A DNA stretch of 32,724 nucleotides from Oscillospiraceae bacterium. Lineage in GTDB: Bacteria; Bacillota; Clostridia; Oscillospirales; CAG-272. The notes below the pieces were generated by a model that saw nothing but the letters and a program-made list of their open reading frames with translations, had not been told where the DNA came from and did no database searches. Shown piece by piece: positions 1 through 7,875 of this stretch. Location of the stretch: NCBI GenBank assembly GCA_015063545.1, contig SVTX01000021.1, forward strand, positions 1 to 32,724, given 5' to 3'. The first letter of the stretch is position 1. Each line of letters starts with the position of its first letter. The translations under genes and the position numbers were made by a program.

Positions 1-208
1 ATCTTGCTTTTTTAATGTTAATCACAGATGCTGCGGCGGCAGATATTATAAAGAAAAAGAGGTTCGCGCTTCGCGCTTCTGCCACGCTTGCCTGATTCGT
101 TGCGGTAAGATAAATTGCAAATAAACCTCCCGATCCCACTCCGAGACCGGACAGTATGGCTATCAAAAAAGCCGCCAGAGAGTTTGTCCATGTTCCGATT
201 AATTTCAT
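1..208 (-). CDS. TSUP-family membrane transporter half (partial, runs off left edge)
   Basis: This reading frame stays open from an ATG at 208 to the window edge, giving 69 residues. It begins MKLIGTWTNSLAAFLIAILS and continues with a Gly-rich helix (GLGVGSGGLFAIYL) and a second hydrophobic helix (FFFIISAAASVIN). That helix-Gly-helix pattern is typical of TSUP (TauE/SafE) permeases, which move sulfur-containing or other small organic anions across the membrane. It starts 7 bases after the stop of the other TSUP gene, with a GGGG ribosome-binding site lying inside the end of that gene, so the two are translationally coupled. The pair probably makes one transporter from two half-size chains. 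The substrate cannot be read from sequence. The 3' end is outside the window. Confidence 0.72.
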   Translation of the reverse strand, partial: MKLIGTWTNSLAAFLIAILSGLGVGSGGLFAIYLTATNQASVAEARSANLFFFIISAAAASVINIKKAR

Positions 209-214
209 AACAGT

Positions 215-613
215 TTACCCCATGACCATTCTGATTCCCGACCAGATCACAAGCAGGGTGAATATCGAGCTTATGATTTTTGACGAGAACCGTTTTTGTA
301 AAAAGCAACCCGCCAATCCTCCCAACGCGGAGGGGACAATGAGCTGCTTCCACGAAGAAAAAACAATATCTCCTCGTGCGGAATATACGCTCAGGCTCAC
401 GAGCGATATGCAGACTATGGCGAGCTGAACGTTGGATAATATTGTTTTGCTGTCGCATGCCGATTTACCGTCTTTCGATAACAGAGCTGTCAGTGCTATG
501 GTTATCAGTATTCCTCCCGCTGCGCCGATAAGGCCGTTTAAAAAGCCGCCCAAAACACAGCATGCCGCCAAAATAAAAATTTGTTTTTTGCTTAATTTGC
601 TTATTATGTCCAT
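215..613 (-). CDS. TSUP-family (TauE/SafE-like) membrane transporter, half-size
   Basis: A 132-residue protein of about four hydrophobic helices. The N-terminal helix contains the Gly-rich run GGFLNGLIGAAGGILITIAL, the usual TSUP signature, and a second Gly-rich stretch (SALGGLAGCFLQKRF) occurs about 90 residues in. Full-length TSUP proteins are about 250 residues, so this is half-size, and its partner follows directly downstream. The ATG at 613 is chosen over one 45 bases upstream because GGAGG lies at a good distance before it (complement of 621-625). The gene is divergent from the FtsK gene. A TTTACA-N6-TGTAAA inverted repeat lies about 48 bases upstream of the start. Family assignment is fairly secure; substrate unknown. 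Confidence 0.75.
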   Translation of the reverse strand: MDIISKLSKKQIFILAACCVLGGFLNGLIGAAGGILITIALTALLSKDGKSACDSKTILSNVQLAIVCISLVSLSVYSARGDIVFSSWKQLIVPSALGGLAGCFLQKRFSSKIISSIFTLLVIWSGIRMVMG

Positions 614-660
614 TACAAACCCTCCGTGTAACAACAAATAATTTAAAAATAAACTCAAAA

Positions 661-678
661 TTTACAAAAAAATGTAAA
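661..678. promoter_or_regulatory. Inverted repeat TTTACA-N6-TGTAAA upstream of TSUP genes
   Basis: Perfect 6-bp arms at 661-666 and 673-678 are separated by six A residues. The site lies between the divergent TSUP and ftsK genes, 48 bases upstream of the TSUP start. The same TGTAAA word occurs twice at 18431-18447, upstream of a response-regulator gene. It may be an operator, but the region is very A/T-rich and chance is possible. Confidence 0.3.
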
Positions 679-727
679 ATTCACACCGAATCGGACGAAA
701 AATCGCCAATAAATCGTATTTAGGGTA

Positions 728-756
728 TTGAAAAAACCGACACTATATGTTATAAT
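728..756 (+). promoter_or_regulatory. Sigma-A promoter of ftsK/spoIIIE
   Basis: TTGAAA at 728-733 and TATAAT at 751-756 are separated by exactly 17 bases. Transcription would start near 763, leaving a 5' leader of about 100 bases before the ATG at 867. Confidence 0.8.
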
Positions 757-866
757 ATAAAGTGATATATTATTTTTACGGTCGGGGCATGTAATTATTT
801 TTCCACACATCCGCCGCATGATACGCGGTAGCTCCGATACAAAATTTCAAAGGAAGTTTTACAAAC

Positions 867-3569
867 ATGGCTGATTCAAAAAACAAGAAAAATTCGGTAA
901 CGAAAAAAGTTCAGACAAAGGCCAAGAGCAAAGTCAAGAGCAAGGCAAAACGCGCGGGTAAGTCTGTTATGCGTCAGGTCTGGCCTGTTGTATTTCTGCT
1001 TGTGGCGGTGTTTTTGCTGGTTTGCTTTGTAACCAATTTGTTCTGCAATCCGCATAATGAATTAAAGGGCGGAGACGAAGGCTCGCACGCAATGGGACCG
1101 CTTGGATTCTATATTTGCGAAGTGTTCTTCGGACTTTTTGGACACGTTGCGTTCCTGATACCCATCATACTTGCTTTTCTTGCGATTTTCTGGAATAAGT
1201 ATGCGGAAAGCGGCAAGGCATTCGGTAAATTGATTCTGGCGATCGTTACCATACTCTTGTCCTCGGCATTCATACATATTTTGATAATGCTTATCGCAGA
1301 CGAGGCATCCTACAATTTCGGAGTGCTGTACAGAGCAGGCGCGGCGCTTGAGGGCGGCGGTGTACTTGGCGGCTATCTCGGATATTTGTTCTATTTGCTT
1401 TTGAGAGGCGGCTCGATATTCCTTCTGGGTATAGTCGTGCCCGTGCTTGCTTGCTACCTTTTCGGTCTTCCTCTTCACGTTTATATCGGAAAGCTTGGAG
1501 ATCTTATCAGATACAAGTGGGAACACAGAAACGACGCTCCCAAGAACAAGTCCAAGAAGAACCGTCCTTCGAGAAGTAAATATGACGAAGATGACGAGGA
1601 CGGCGAGGATGATGAGCCTGAGCAAATTAAGGTGAAGCCTGTTCCGACAAGAGCTAAAGAAAAAGACGAAAAGAAACTTTCAAAGAGTCAAAATCCGTCT
1701 GACGATGACGAGATCCGGATCAAACTTCCCGACGCAGCAGACGAAGAAGAGACTGAGAGTGACGATGAGAACTTCAGAGACGATGTTCCCGTATCCGCGT
1801 TCGGTAAAAAGGCTACCTCAAAGAGTGATACGTTCAAATCCGAAGATGCGGATGAGGATGAGATTGAGAATGATGAGATATGTATAAACGCGCTTGATTA
1901 TGACGACTTTGAGGATGAGATAACCATAAACGGCAAAGCGCCCAGAATAGATACAAAGACAGGCGAGGTTATTTTTGACGAGGGCGCAGATGATTCGCTC
2001 GAAGAAGAAAGAATCGTTTTTGACGATGACATAAAAGACGAGCTGGGAGTTGTTGAGGAAGAACCTGTTCGCGAATATAAGTTCCCCCCTATCGACCTTC
2101 TTAAGAAGGGCGGGCTGAAATCCGGCACGAGCGAGGCGGAGATAGAAGAAAATAAACAGATACTCCGTGAGGTTCTGGAGAGCTTCAAGATAAAGGTAAA
2201 GGATATAACGTGTTCCTGCGGTCCTACCATAACCAGATATGAGATCAAGCCCGATGCGGGCGTCAGAGTTCGCGCGATAGCAAATCTCGTTGACGATATC
2301 GCTCTTGCGCTTGCAAAGTCGGGTGTAAGAATAGAAGCTCCTATCCCCGGTAAAGCGGCTGTTGGTGTTGAAGTGCCTAACGATTCCAGAGCAAACGTGC
2401 TTTTGCGTTCGATTATAGAAACGCCCGAATTCCAAAATCACAAGAGCAAGATCGCATCTTGTTTGGGAGCTGACGTTTCGGGACATCCCGTCGTATTCGA
2501 TATTGAAAAAATGCCTCACCTTTTGGTTGCGGGTACTACCGGTTCCGGTAAATCCGTATGTATCAACACAATAATTGCAAGTATTTTGTACAGAGCAAAG
2601 CCCGATGAGGTCAAACTTGTTCTTATAGACCCCAAAAAGGTTGAATTTAACGTGTACAGAGACATTCCCCACCTTTCCTGTAAGATAGTTACAGATCCCA
2701 AAAAGGCTGCGGGCGCGCTTAATTCCGCAGTTAATGAGATGGAAAAGCGTTTTGAACTTATTGAGGAAGTCGGTGTGCGTAATATCACGGGTTATAACGA
2801 GATCACGAAGAACGATCCCGACAAGCCGTTCATGCCCAGAATGGTCATTATCATTGATGAGCTTGCGGATCTTATGATGACTGCGCCCGATGAGGTCGAG
2901 ACGGCGATATGCAGAATTGCTCAGAAGGCAAGAGCTGCGGGAATCCATCTGATCCTGGGTACACAGCGTCCGTCCGTTGACGTTATTACCGGTCTTATCA
3001 AGGCAAACATTCCTTCAAGAATTGCGTTTACCGTTACATCGTCTGTCGATTCAAGAACCATCATTGATATCGGCGGCGCGGAAAAGCTCATAGGCATGGG
3101 AGATATGCTTTATTCTCCCGTTGGATCGCCCAAGCCTCAAAGAGTTCAGGGCGCGTTTGTAAGCGACGGAGAAGTTGAAAGCATTGTTGATTATATCAAG
3201 AGCAATAATGCTCCCGTAAGATATAACTGTGAGTTTGAAAAGTCTATTGATGAAGAAGCCGCAAAATGCGGTAATCCCGCTGCCGGAAAGAGTGGCGGAG
3301 GGGAGGCTAAGGTGTCTTCGGGTGAGGAAGACCCCAAGCTTTACGAGGCTGTTGAGCTTGCTATTGAAGCGGGCAAAATATCCACGTCGCTTCTCCAAAG
3401 AAAGCTTGAAGTGGGTTACGGTCGCGCGGCAAAGATAATTGACCGAATGGAAGAGCTTGGCTACGTTGGCCCCGCCGACGGAAACAAGCCCAGAAAAATA
3501 CTTGTCACTGTTCAGGATCTTGCCGAAAAGCAGATCAATGACAACAACGACGCGGGTATTTTTGACTGA
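867..3569 (+). CDS. DNA translocase FtsK/SpoIIIE
   Basis: A 900-residue membrane-anchored DNA pump that clears chromosomes from the division septum, or moves the chromosome into the forespore. The N-terminus is Lys-rich (residues 5-32), followed by about four or five membrane helices (about 36-205). A long, strongly acidic linker (about 230-400, many Asp/Glu runs) comes next, then the RecA-like motor with Walker A G556-TTGSGK-S563 and Walker B M659-VIII-DE665. A C-terminal winged-helix gamma domain (about 825-880, LEVGYGRAAKIIDRMEELGY) recognises polar DNA sequences. At 900 residues it is longer than typical SpoIIIE (just under 800) because of the linker. A ribosome-binding site (AAGGAAG) precedes the ATG. 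The sequence alone does not decide between a vegetative FtsK and a sporulation SpoIIIE role; in many Clostridia one gene may serve both. Confidence 0.95.
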   Translation: MADSKNKKNSVTKKVQTKAKSKVKSKAKRAGKSVMRQVWPVVFLLVAVFLLVCFVTNLFCNPHNELKGGDEGSHAMGPLGFYICEVFFGLFGHVAFLIPIILAFLAIFWNKYAESGKAFGKLILAIVTILLSSAFIHILIMLIADEASYNFGVLYRAGAALEGGGVLGGYLGYLFYLLLRGGSIFLLGIVVPVLACYLFGLPLHVYIGKLGDLIRYKWEHRNDAPKNKSKKNRPSRSKYDEDDEDGEDDEPEQIKVKPVPTRAKEKDEKKLSKSQNPSDDDEIRIKLPDAADEEETESDDENFRDDVPVSAFGKKATSKSDTFKSEDADEDEIENDEICINALDYDDFEDEITINGKAPRIDTKTGEVIFDEGADDSLEEERIVFDDDIKDELGVVEEEPVREYKFPPIDLLKKGGLKSGTSEAEIEENKQILREVLESFKIKVKDITCSCGPTITRYEIKPDAGVRVRAIANLVDDIALALAKSGVRIEAPIPGKAAVGVEVPNDSRANVLLRSIIETPEFQNHKSKIASCLGADVSGHPVVFDIEKMPHLLVAGTTGSGKSVCINTIIASILYRAKPDEVKLVLIDPKKVEFNVYRDIPHLSCKIVTDPKKAAGALNSAVNEMEKRFELIEEVGVRNITGYNEITKNDPDKPFMPRMVIIIDELADLMMTAPDEVETAICRIAQKARAAGIHLILGTQRPSVDVITGLIKANIPSRIAFTVTSSVDSRTIIDIGGAEKLIGMGDMLYSPVGSPKPQRVQGAFVSDGEVESIVDYIKSNNAPVRYNCEFEKSIDEEAAKCGNPAAGKSGGGEAKVSSGEEDPKLYEAVELAIEAGKISTSLLQRKLEVGYGRAAKIIDRMEELGYVGPADGNKPRKILVTVQDLAEKQINDNNDAGIFD

Positions 3570-3593
3570 TTACCGATCTATAAACAAAAGCAT

Positions 3594-3623
3594 GCCCCGA
3601 CACCTCGCACGAGGTGTTGGGGC
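3594..3623 (+). other. Strong intergenic hairpin between ftsK and lgt-like gene
   Basis: Two 14-base arms (3594-3607 and 3610-3623) pair throughout with one G-U wobble. No U-tract follows on the plus strand, so it is not a standard intrinsic terminator there. On the minus strand the stem is followed by a T-rich run. It may be an mRNA-stability or processing stem, or a weak terminator. The lgt ribosome-binding site lies downstream of the stem and stays free. Confidence 0.5.
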
Positions 3624-3647
3624 AAACAAAACTGTGCGGAGAAATTT

Positions 3648-4475
3648 ATGTATTCAAAAGATATATTTTTAGGTATGGACCTTTATGCTATACTTTTGTG
3701 CGCCGGGGTATTTATTTGCATTTTGGTGTACAGCAAGCTGGCGGATAAGGCTCTTATATCCTTTAAGTTACAGAAATTTTGTTTTTTGTGCGCTATATTT
3801 GCTATTCCGCTGGGGTATGGCGCGGCGGTGCTTTTCCAAGCGCTGTATAACATAAAAGACGCGGGGGGATTTGAGATCTCGTCTAATACGGGAGCTACCT
3901 TTTACGGCGGTCTTATCGGCGGCGCGGCGGTGTTCTTGCTGATATACTTTACGGTGGGACATTTCTTGTTTTCCGACGGATACCACGCGAGAAATTTTTT
4001 CAAGGTCGCAGATTGCGCCACAGCATCCATAGCAATAGCGCACTGTCTTGGACGGGTGGGCTGTCTTATGGCGGGGTGCTGTCACGGAGCGCGTACGGAC
4101 GCGTGGTACGGAATATACATGAACGGTGAAAAATACGTGCCTATTCAGCTTTTTGAGGCAATATTTTTACTGTGCCTGTTTGTGTATTTTACAGTATCCG
4201 TTCTCAAAAAGAGATCCTGCAATTTGCCGATATACATGATAAGCTACGGAGCGTGGAGATTTTTTATCGAGTACGCGAGAGCAGATGAACGCGGCGATAC
4301 TATAGTGAGCTTTCTGTCACCCTCACAGTTTATAGCTGTGCTGATGGTGCTTGGAGGTGTAGCATTGCTGATTTTTGAGATAAAGTACGAAAAAGCCCAT
4401 GCTCAAAAAACAGAGCATGATGCCGAGCAGATATCAAATAAACAAATAGCAAATAATTGCGACGGAGAGCAATAA
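3648..4475 (+). CDS. lgt: Prolipoprotein diacylglyceryl transferase family protein (Lgt-like)
   Basis: A 275-residue polytopic membrane protein of about seven helices. Lgt transfers a diacylglyceryl group from phosphatidylglycerol to the lipobox cysteine of exported prolipoproteins. The family signature is present: GATFYGGLIGG around residues 82-92, then G135-R136-VGCLMAGCCHG147, then YVPIQLFEA at 163-171. The central GR.GC...GCC.G form is common in Lgt-family members of Clostridia. GGAG lies about eight bases before the ATG at 3648. The CPBP protease gene follows after a single base, so the two are co-translated. The window encodes three other lipoproteins that would need such an enzyme. The genome could hold a second, more canonical lgt, so the symbol is given with some reserve. 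Confidence 0.85.
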   Translation: MYSKDIFLGMDLYAILLCAGVFICILVYSKLADKALISFKLQKFCFLCAIFAIPLGYGAAVLFQALYNIKDAGGFEISSNTGATFYGGLIGGAAVFLLIYFTVGHFLFSDGYHARNFFKVADCATASIAIAHCLGRVGCLMAGCCHGARTDAWYGIYMNGEKYVPIQLFEAIFLLCLFVYFTVSVLKKRSCNLPIYMISYGAWRFFIEYARADERGDTIVSFLSPSQFIAVLMVLGGVALLIFEIKYEKAHAQKTEHDAEQISNKQIANNCDGEQ

Positions 4476-4476
4476 A

Positions 4477-5277
4477 TTGAAAAAAAGATATTTTTGTATA
4501 GCCGTTGTTGCGGTTGCGGCGGCGATCCTTGTTGTATTTGAAATATTCGGACTTGATGGACTTGGCATCGAGATGAGTAAAACCGCAAATGACCTTGTGA
4601 GCATGACGGTTACGAGAGGAATAGGCGGAATAGTTTTTTTGGTTCTCTTGTGGTATCTGGAATATAATGTTCTGAATCCCGTAAGGAAGCCTTTTTGGAA
4701 ATGTTTGCTTTTTTGCTTGCCTGCTTTTGCCGTGGTCATAAATAACCTGCACATATATACGTTGATCACGGGAAGGGAAAAAGTGGTTGCGGGCGCGTCA
4801 ATGATAGCCTTATTGGCATTGGAGTGCTTTTGCATAGGACTTTTTGAGGAAATGGCGTTTAGAGGCGTTGTGTTTTTGGGAATCCTTGAGAGAAGAAGGA
4901 AAAGCGTCAAAGATATTGTCCTCGCTATTTTGTTGTCGTCAGCCGTGTTTGGAATAATTCATTCGGTGAATTTTTTATACTCCGCGCCCGGAGCAGTGAT
5001 ACAGCAGATAGGATATTCATTCCTTATCGGCGCGATGTGTTCCGTAGTTCTTGTGAAAACGAAAAATATATGGATCTGCGTAGTTCTTCATGCGATATTT
5101 AACTTTGGCGGCGCGTTGGTGCCAACACTCGGACAGGGATTCGTATGGGATGCGCCCACTATAGTTATTACCGTTCTGATAGCCGTTGCAACTACCGTGT
5201 ATATGACGGTGGCTCTTATCAGAATGCCTGTTTGCGAATTGGATGAAATATATTCCAAAAATAATGAAAAAAATTGA
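4477..5277 (+). CDS. CPBP-family intramembrane metalloprotease
   Basis: A 266-residue protein with about seven or eight membrane helices. It carries the three CPBP (CAAX protease/bacteriocin-processing) motifs in order: E124-E125-MAFR, FGIIHSVNF (about residues 161-169) and VVLHAIFNF (about 201-209). The glutamates and histidines are expected to form a metal site within the membrane. The family includes prenyl-protein proteases and bacteriocin self-immunity proteins; the substrate here is unknown. It starts with TTG at 4477, right after the TAA of the Lgt-like gene, with GGAGAG at 4464-4469 at good spacing. No terminator is visible between it and the hydrogenase gene. Confidence 0.88.
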   Translation: MKKRYFCIAVVAVAAAILVVFEIFGLDGLGIEMSKTANDLVSMTVTRGIGGIVFLVLLWYLEYNVLNPVRKPFWKCLLFCLPAFAVVINNLHIYTLITGREKVVAGASMIALLALECFCIGLFEEMAFRGVVFLGILERRRKSVKDIVLAILLSSAVFGIIHSVNFLYSAPGAVIQQIGYSFLIGAMCSVVLVKTKNIWICVVLHAIFNFGGALVPTLGQGFVWDAPTIVITVLIAVATTVYMTVALIRMPVCELDEIYSKNNEKN

Positions 5278-5284
5278 AAAATTG

Positions 5285-5303
5285 TATTAAGACAGACTTA
5301 ATA
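5285..5303. promoter_or_regulatory. Inverted repeat at hydrogenase promoter (possible operator)
   Basis: TATTAAG (5285-5291) and CTTAATA (5297-5303) form a perfect 7-bp inverted repeat with a 5-base spacer. It sits just upstream of the candidate -10 box TATAAT at 5313-5318 and would cover the -35 region, where no good -35 hexamer exists. A repressor or activator site is plausible. It does not match the usual Rex consensus (TTGTTAA-N4-TTAACAA type). Confidence 0.4.
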
Positions 5304-5342
5304 TGTGAATGTTATAATCACTTATGAACGGAGGTGAACGTT

Positions 5343-6851
5343 ATGAGAGGATCAAATACGGAAATAGCAGTACTCAGACGAGAGATATTTAAAGAGGTGG
5401 TAAGGGTTGCTTATGACTCAGAGGATACCACCATGAGACGTGACCTTGAGGAGATACCTTATAAGCTGTCTCCGGATGACAATCCGAAATACAGAGAGAG
5501 TATTTACCGTGAGCGAGCTATTGCGTCCGAAAGAATAAGACTTGCCATGGGTATGTCATTGCGCCCCAATGATAAGCCCGTATATGCCACAAGCGGTCTT
5601 TCAAAGAGCAATATAAGCGATAAATACTACGAGCCGCCGCTTATGCAGGTAATTCCTTCGGCATGTGAGGCATGCGAAGAAAATATATATAAGGTCTCAG
5701 ATCAGTGTCGCGGATGTATCGCGCACCCTTGCGTCAGCGTTTGTCCTGTCGGCGCGGTTTCCATGGTCAACGGAAGGTCTGTGATAGATCAGGAAAAATG
5801 TATTAAATGCGGAAAATGTAAAAAAGAGTGTCCTTATGACGCCATAGTCCACAGAGAGCGTCCGTGCGCAAAATCCTGTGGGGTAAGGGCTATAAAAAGC
5901 GATAAGCTCGGCAGAGCAAAAATAGATAATGAGATATGCGTTGCGTGCGGTCAGTGCATGGTTGCATGTCCGTTTGGAGCGATTGCCGACAAGTCTCAGC
6001 TGTTTCAGCTGATAAGAGCTATACGCGCGGGAGATTATATCGTTGCGGCGGTAGCTCCTGCGATCGTCGGACAGTTCGGAGCAGACGTAAGCCTTGGACA
6101 GATAAGAGCAGGACTTTTAGAGCTTGGATTTAAGGAAATGCACGAGGTGGCGGTAGGCGCAGACGTCGGTGTCTCAACCGAGGCAAGACATTACGCCAAA
6201 GAAGTAGCTACGGGAAACGTGCCGTTTCTTCTGACGTCATGCTGCCCGTCATGGGCAATGCTTGCGGAAAAACAGTTCCCGGATATAATAGACAAGGTAT
6301 CAAATACACTTACCCCCATGGTCAGCACCGCGCGCAGCATCAAACAGAAGAACCCCAATGCGCGAGTTGTGTTTATTGGCCCGTGCGCTTCAAAAAAGCT
6401 TGAAGCGGGAAAGGAATCTATTCGAAGCGACGTTGATTTCGTCATAACCTTTGAGGAGCTGGCGGCGATGTTCGATGAGCGAGGAGTTGATCTTAAAGCA
6501 TTTGAGGGTGAGACTTTTGCGGCAGAGGCTACCGCTTTGGGCAGAGGATATGCCTGCGCGGGAGGTGTTTCCGGGGCGATCAAAAAATGCATTGAGGAGT
6601 ATTATCCCGACGTAGAAGTCAGGATGGAACGCGCCGACGGTCTTGATGAATGTCGCAAGATGCTTATTCTTGCCAAGGCGGGAAAAAAGAACGGATGTCT
6701 TATCGAGGGAATGGGATGCGCCGGAGGATGCGTTGCGGGAGCAGGAACTTGTATTCCTGTCAATCAAGCTACCCGTACAGTCGAAAAGGTGGCGCAAGAA
6801 ACGCCCAAGAAGATGCCGGACAAAGATCTTTTTAAAATTGAATTACCGTAA
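5343..6851 (+). CDS. Monomeric [FeFe] hydrogenase, group B type
   Basis: A 502-residue iron-only hydrogenase that makes or takes up H2 with ferredoxin in the cytoplasm. The N-terminal domain (MRGSNTEIAVLRREIFKEV...) is characteristic of the short group B enzymes. Cys-rich ferredoxin motifs follow: C.GCIAHPCVSVCP, then CIKCGKCKKECP, then CVACGQCMVACP. The H-cluster domain has its three loops: T298-SCCPSW304, G346-PCASKK352 and E455-GMGCAGGC463. All H-cluster cysteines (300, 348, 459, 463) are present, so it should be active if the maturases HydEFG occur elsewhere. A GTG nine bases upstream overlaps the ribosome-binding site, so the ATG at 5343 (GGAGG at 5330-5334) is preferred. The gene is flanked by its own promoter region and a terminator. 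Confidence 0.93.
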   Translation: MRGSNTEIAVLRREIFKEVVRVAYDSEDTTMRRDLEEIPYKLSPDDNPKYRESIYRERAIASERIRLAMGMSLRPNDKPVYATSGLSKSNISDKYYEPPLMQVIPSACEACEENIYKVSDQCRGCIAHPCVSVCPVGAVSMVNGRSVIDQEKCIKCGKCKKECPYDAIVHRERPCAKSCGVRAIKSDKLGRAKIDNEICVACGQCMVACPFGAIADKSQLFQLIRAIRAGDYIVAAVAPAIVGQFGADVSLGQIRAGLLELGFKEMHEVAVGADVGVSTEARHYAKEVATGNVPFLLTSCCPSWAMLAEKQFPDIIDKVSNTLTPMVSTARSIKQKNPNARVVFIGPCASKKLEAGKESIRSDVDFVITFEELAAMFDERGVDLKAFEGETFAAEATALGRGYACAGGVSGAIKKCIEEYYPDVEVRMERADGLDECRKMLILAKAGKKNGCLIEGMGCAGGCVAGAGTCIPVNQATRTVEKVAQETPKKMPDKDLFKIELP

Positions 6852-6856
6852 AAACA

Positions 6857-6898
6857 GTCAGGATGAGTGCTATCATAGCATCTTGTCCTGACTTTTTT
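6857..6898 (+). terminator. Intrinsic terminator of hydrogenase gene
   Basis: GTCAGGA pairs with TCCTGAC (6857-6892), with an inner GATGCTATGA-like stem, followed by six T residues (6893-6898). It lies six bases after the hydrogenase stop. Confidence 0.9.
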
Positions 6899-6984
6899 GT
6901 TCTTAAAGTCCGTTTGCGTAAATATAATTTTTTTGAGGGGGTGATGGTACGGTCATAAAAACTGTAACAAGGTCGGTCAGAGTT

Positions 6985-7875
6985 TTGCCGGAGATACTTG
7001 AAAAATCTCTCCCGTACAGTCTTATTGGCGAAATAACGGCATTAGCCTCCGGCAAAAGGATAGAGGAGATACGCATAAGGGCGCAGAGAAGGTCTTCTCT
7101 GATATTGTCGGGACAGAACGTAATGCTGGGATATACCGCCACGTCAAACGAGATCAGCGAGATCATTACGCGAATGTGCAAGGGCGCTTTGTATGCTTAC
7201 AGCGATACCATAAATCAAGGGTATATTTCCTTGCCGGAGGGCATCAGAGTAGGAGTAGGCGGAAGGGCGACATGCGATGGAGAAAAGATAATTGGCGTTT
7301 ATGACATAAGCGCGATATGCATAAGAGTTCCTCACCGACAAAAAAAGGTGGGAGAAAATATTTGCGAGCTGCTTAAAAGCTTTGATTTTACCAAGGGTGT
7401 CCTGATATACGCGCCTCCGGGAGTGGGAAAGACCTCGCTTTTGAGAGGATGTGTAAATATATTGGCAGGTGGTACGGATCCTTTACGAACGGTCGTGATA
7501 GATACGAGAGGAGAGCTTGGATTTTCACTTGAAGGGGACCTGTGCCTTGACGTGTTGTCCGGATATCCCCGCAAAATAGGTATAGAGATAGCAACAAGAA
7601 GCATGAATGCTCAGATCATCGTATGTGATGAGATAGGAGACGTTACAGAGGCAATGTCGCTCGTATCCTCGCACAACTGCGGAGTTCCGCTTATAGCCAG
7701 CGCGCATGCGGGAAGTCTTTCGGAGCTGCTTGGGCGAACGGGAATACGACTTTTGCATGAAGCGGGAATATTTGGCGCATACGTAGGAATATCGCGCGCG
7801 CCGTATATGGATTTTTATTATGACGTTACTTTGTGGGAGGATGCGCGCAAGAGTATTATGGGTGAATGTTTATGA
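6985..7875 (+). CDS. spoIIIAA: Stage III sporulation protein AA (secretion-type ATPase)
   Basis: A 296-residue cytoplasmic ATPase related to type II/IV secretion ATPases, thought to power the SpoIIIA-SpoIIQ channel between mother cell and forespore. Key parts are the N-terminal IEEIRIRAQR motif, Walker A A143-PPGVGKTS151, the IDTRGE motif, Walker B IIVCDE (D215, E216) and a C-terminal region with SAHAG. It is the first gene of a complete spoIIIA operon. The start is uncertain: TTG at 6985 is the only conventional in-frame start, but its ribosome-binding site is poor. A strong GAGGGGGTGAT lies at 6935-6945, followed by an out-of-frame ATG that ends after four codons. The next gene overlaps this one by four bases. 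Confidence 0.93.
   Translation: MPEILEKSLPYSLIGEITALASGKRIEEIRIRAQRRSSLILSGQNVMLGYTATSNEISEIITRMCKGALYAYSDTINQGYISLPEGIRVGVGGRATCDGEKIIGVYDISAICIRVPHRQKKVGENICELLKSFDFTKGVLIYAPPGVGKTSLLRGCVNILAGGTDPLRTVVIDTRGELGFSLEGDLCLDVLSGYPRKIGIEIATRSMNAQIIVCDEIGDVTEAMSLVSSHNCGVPLIASAHAGSLSELLGRTGIRLLHEAGIFGAYVGISRAPYMDFYYDVTLWEDARKSIMGECL

Noticed and set aside
1818..2948. Long minus-strand reading frame (376 codons) opposite ftsK
   Set aside because: It lies opposite the FtsK linker and motor domain; its Cys/Arg/Tyr-rich translation looks like an antisense shadow and it has no ribosome-binding site.
3594..3623. Hairpin after ftsK as an intrinsic terminator
   Set aside because: No T-run follows on the plus strand, so it is listed only as a hairpin of unknown role.
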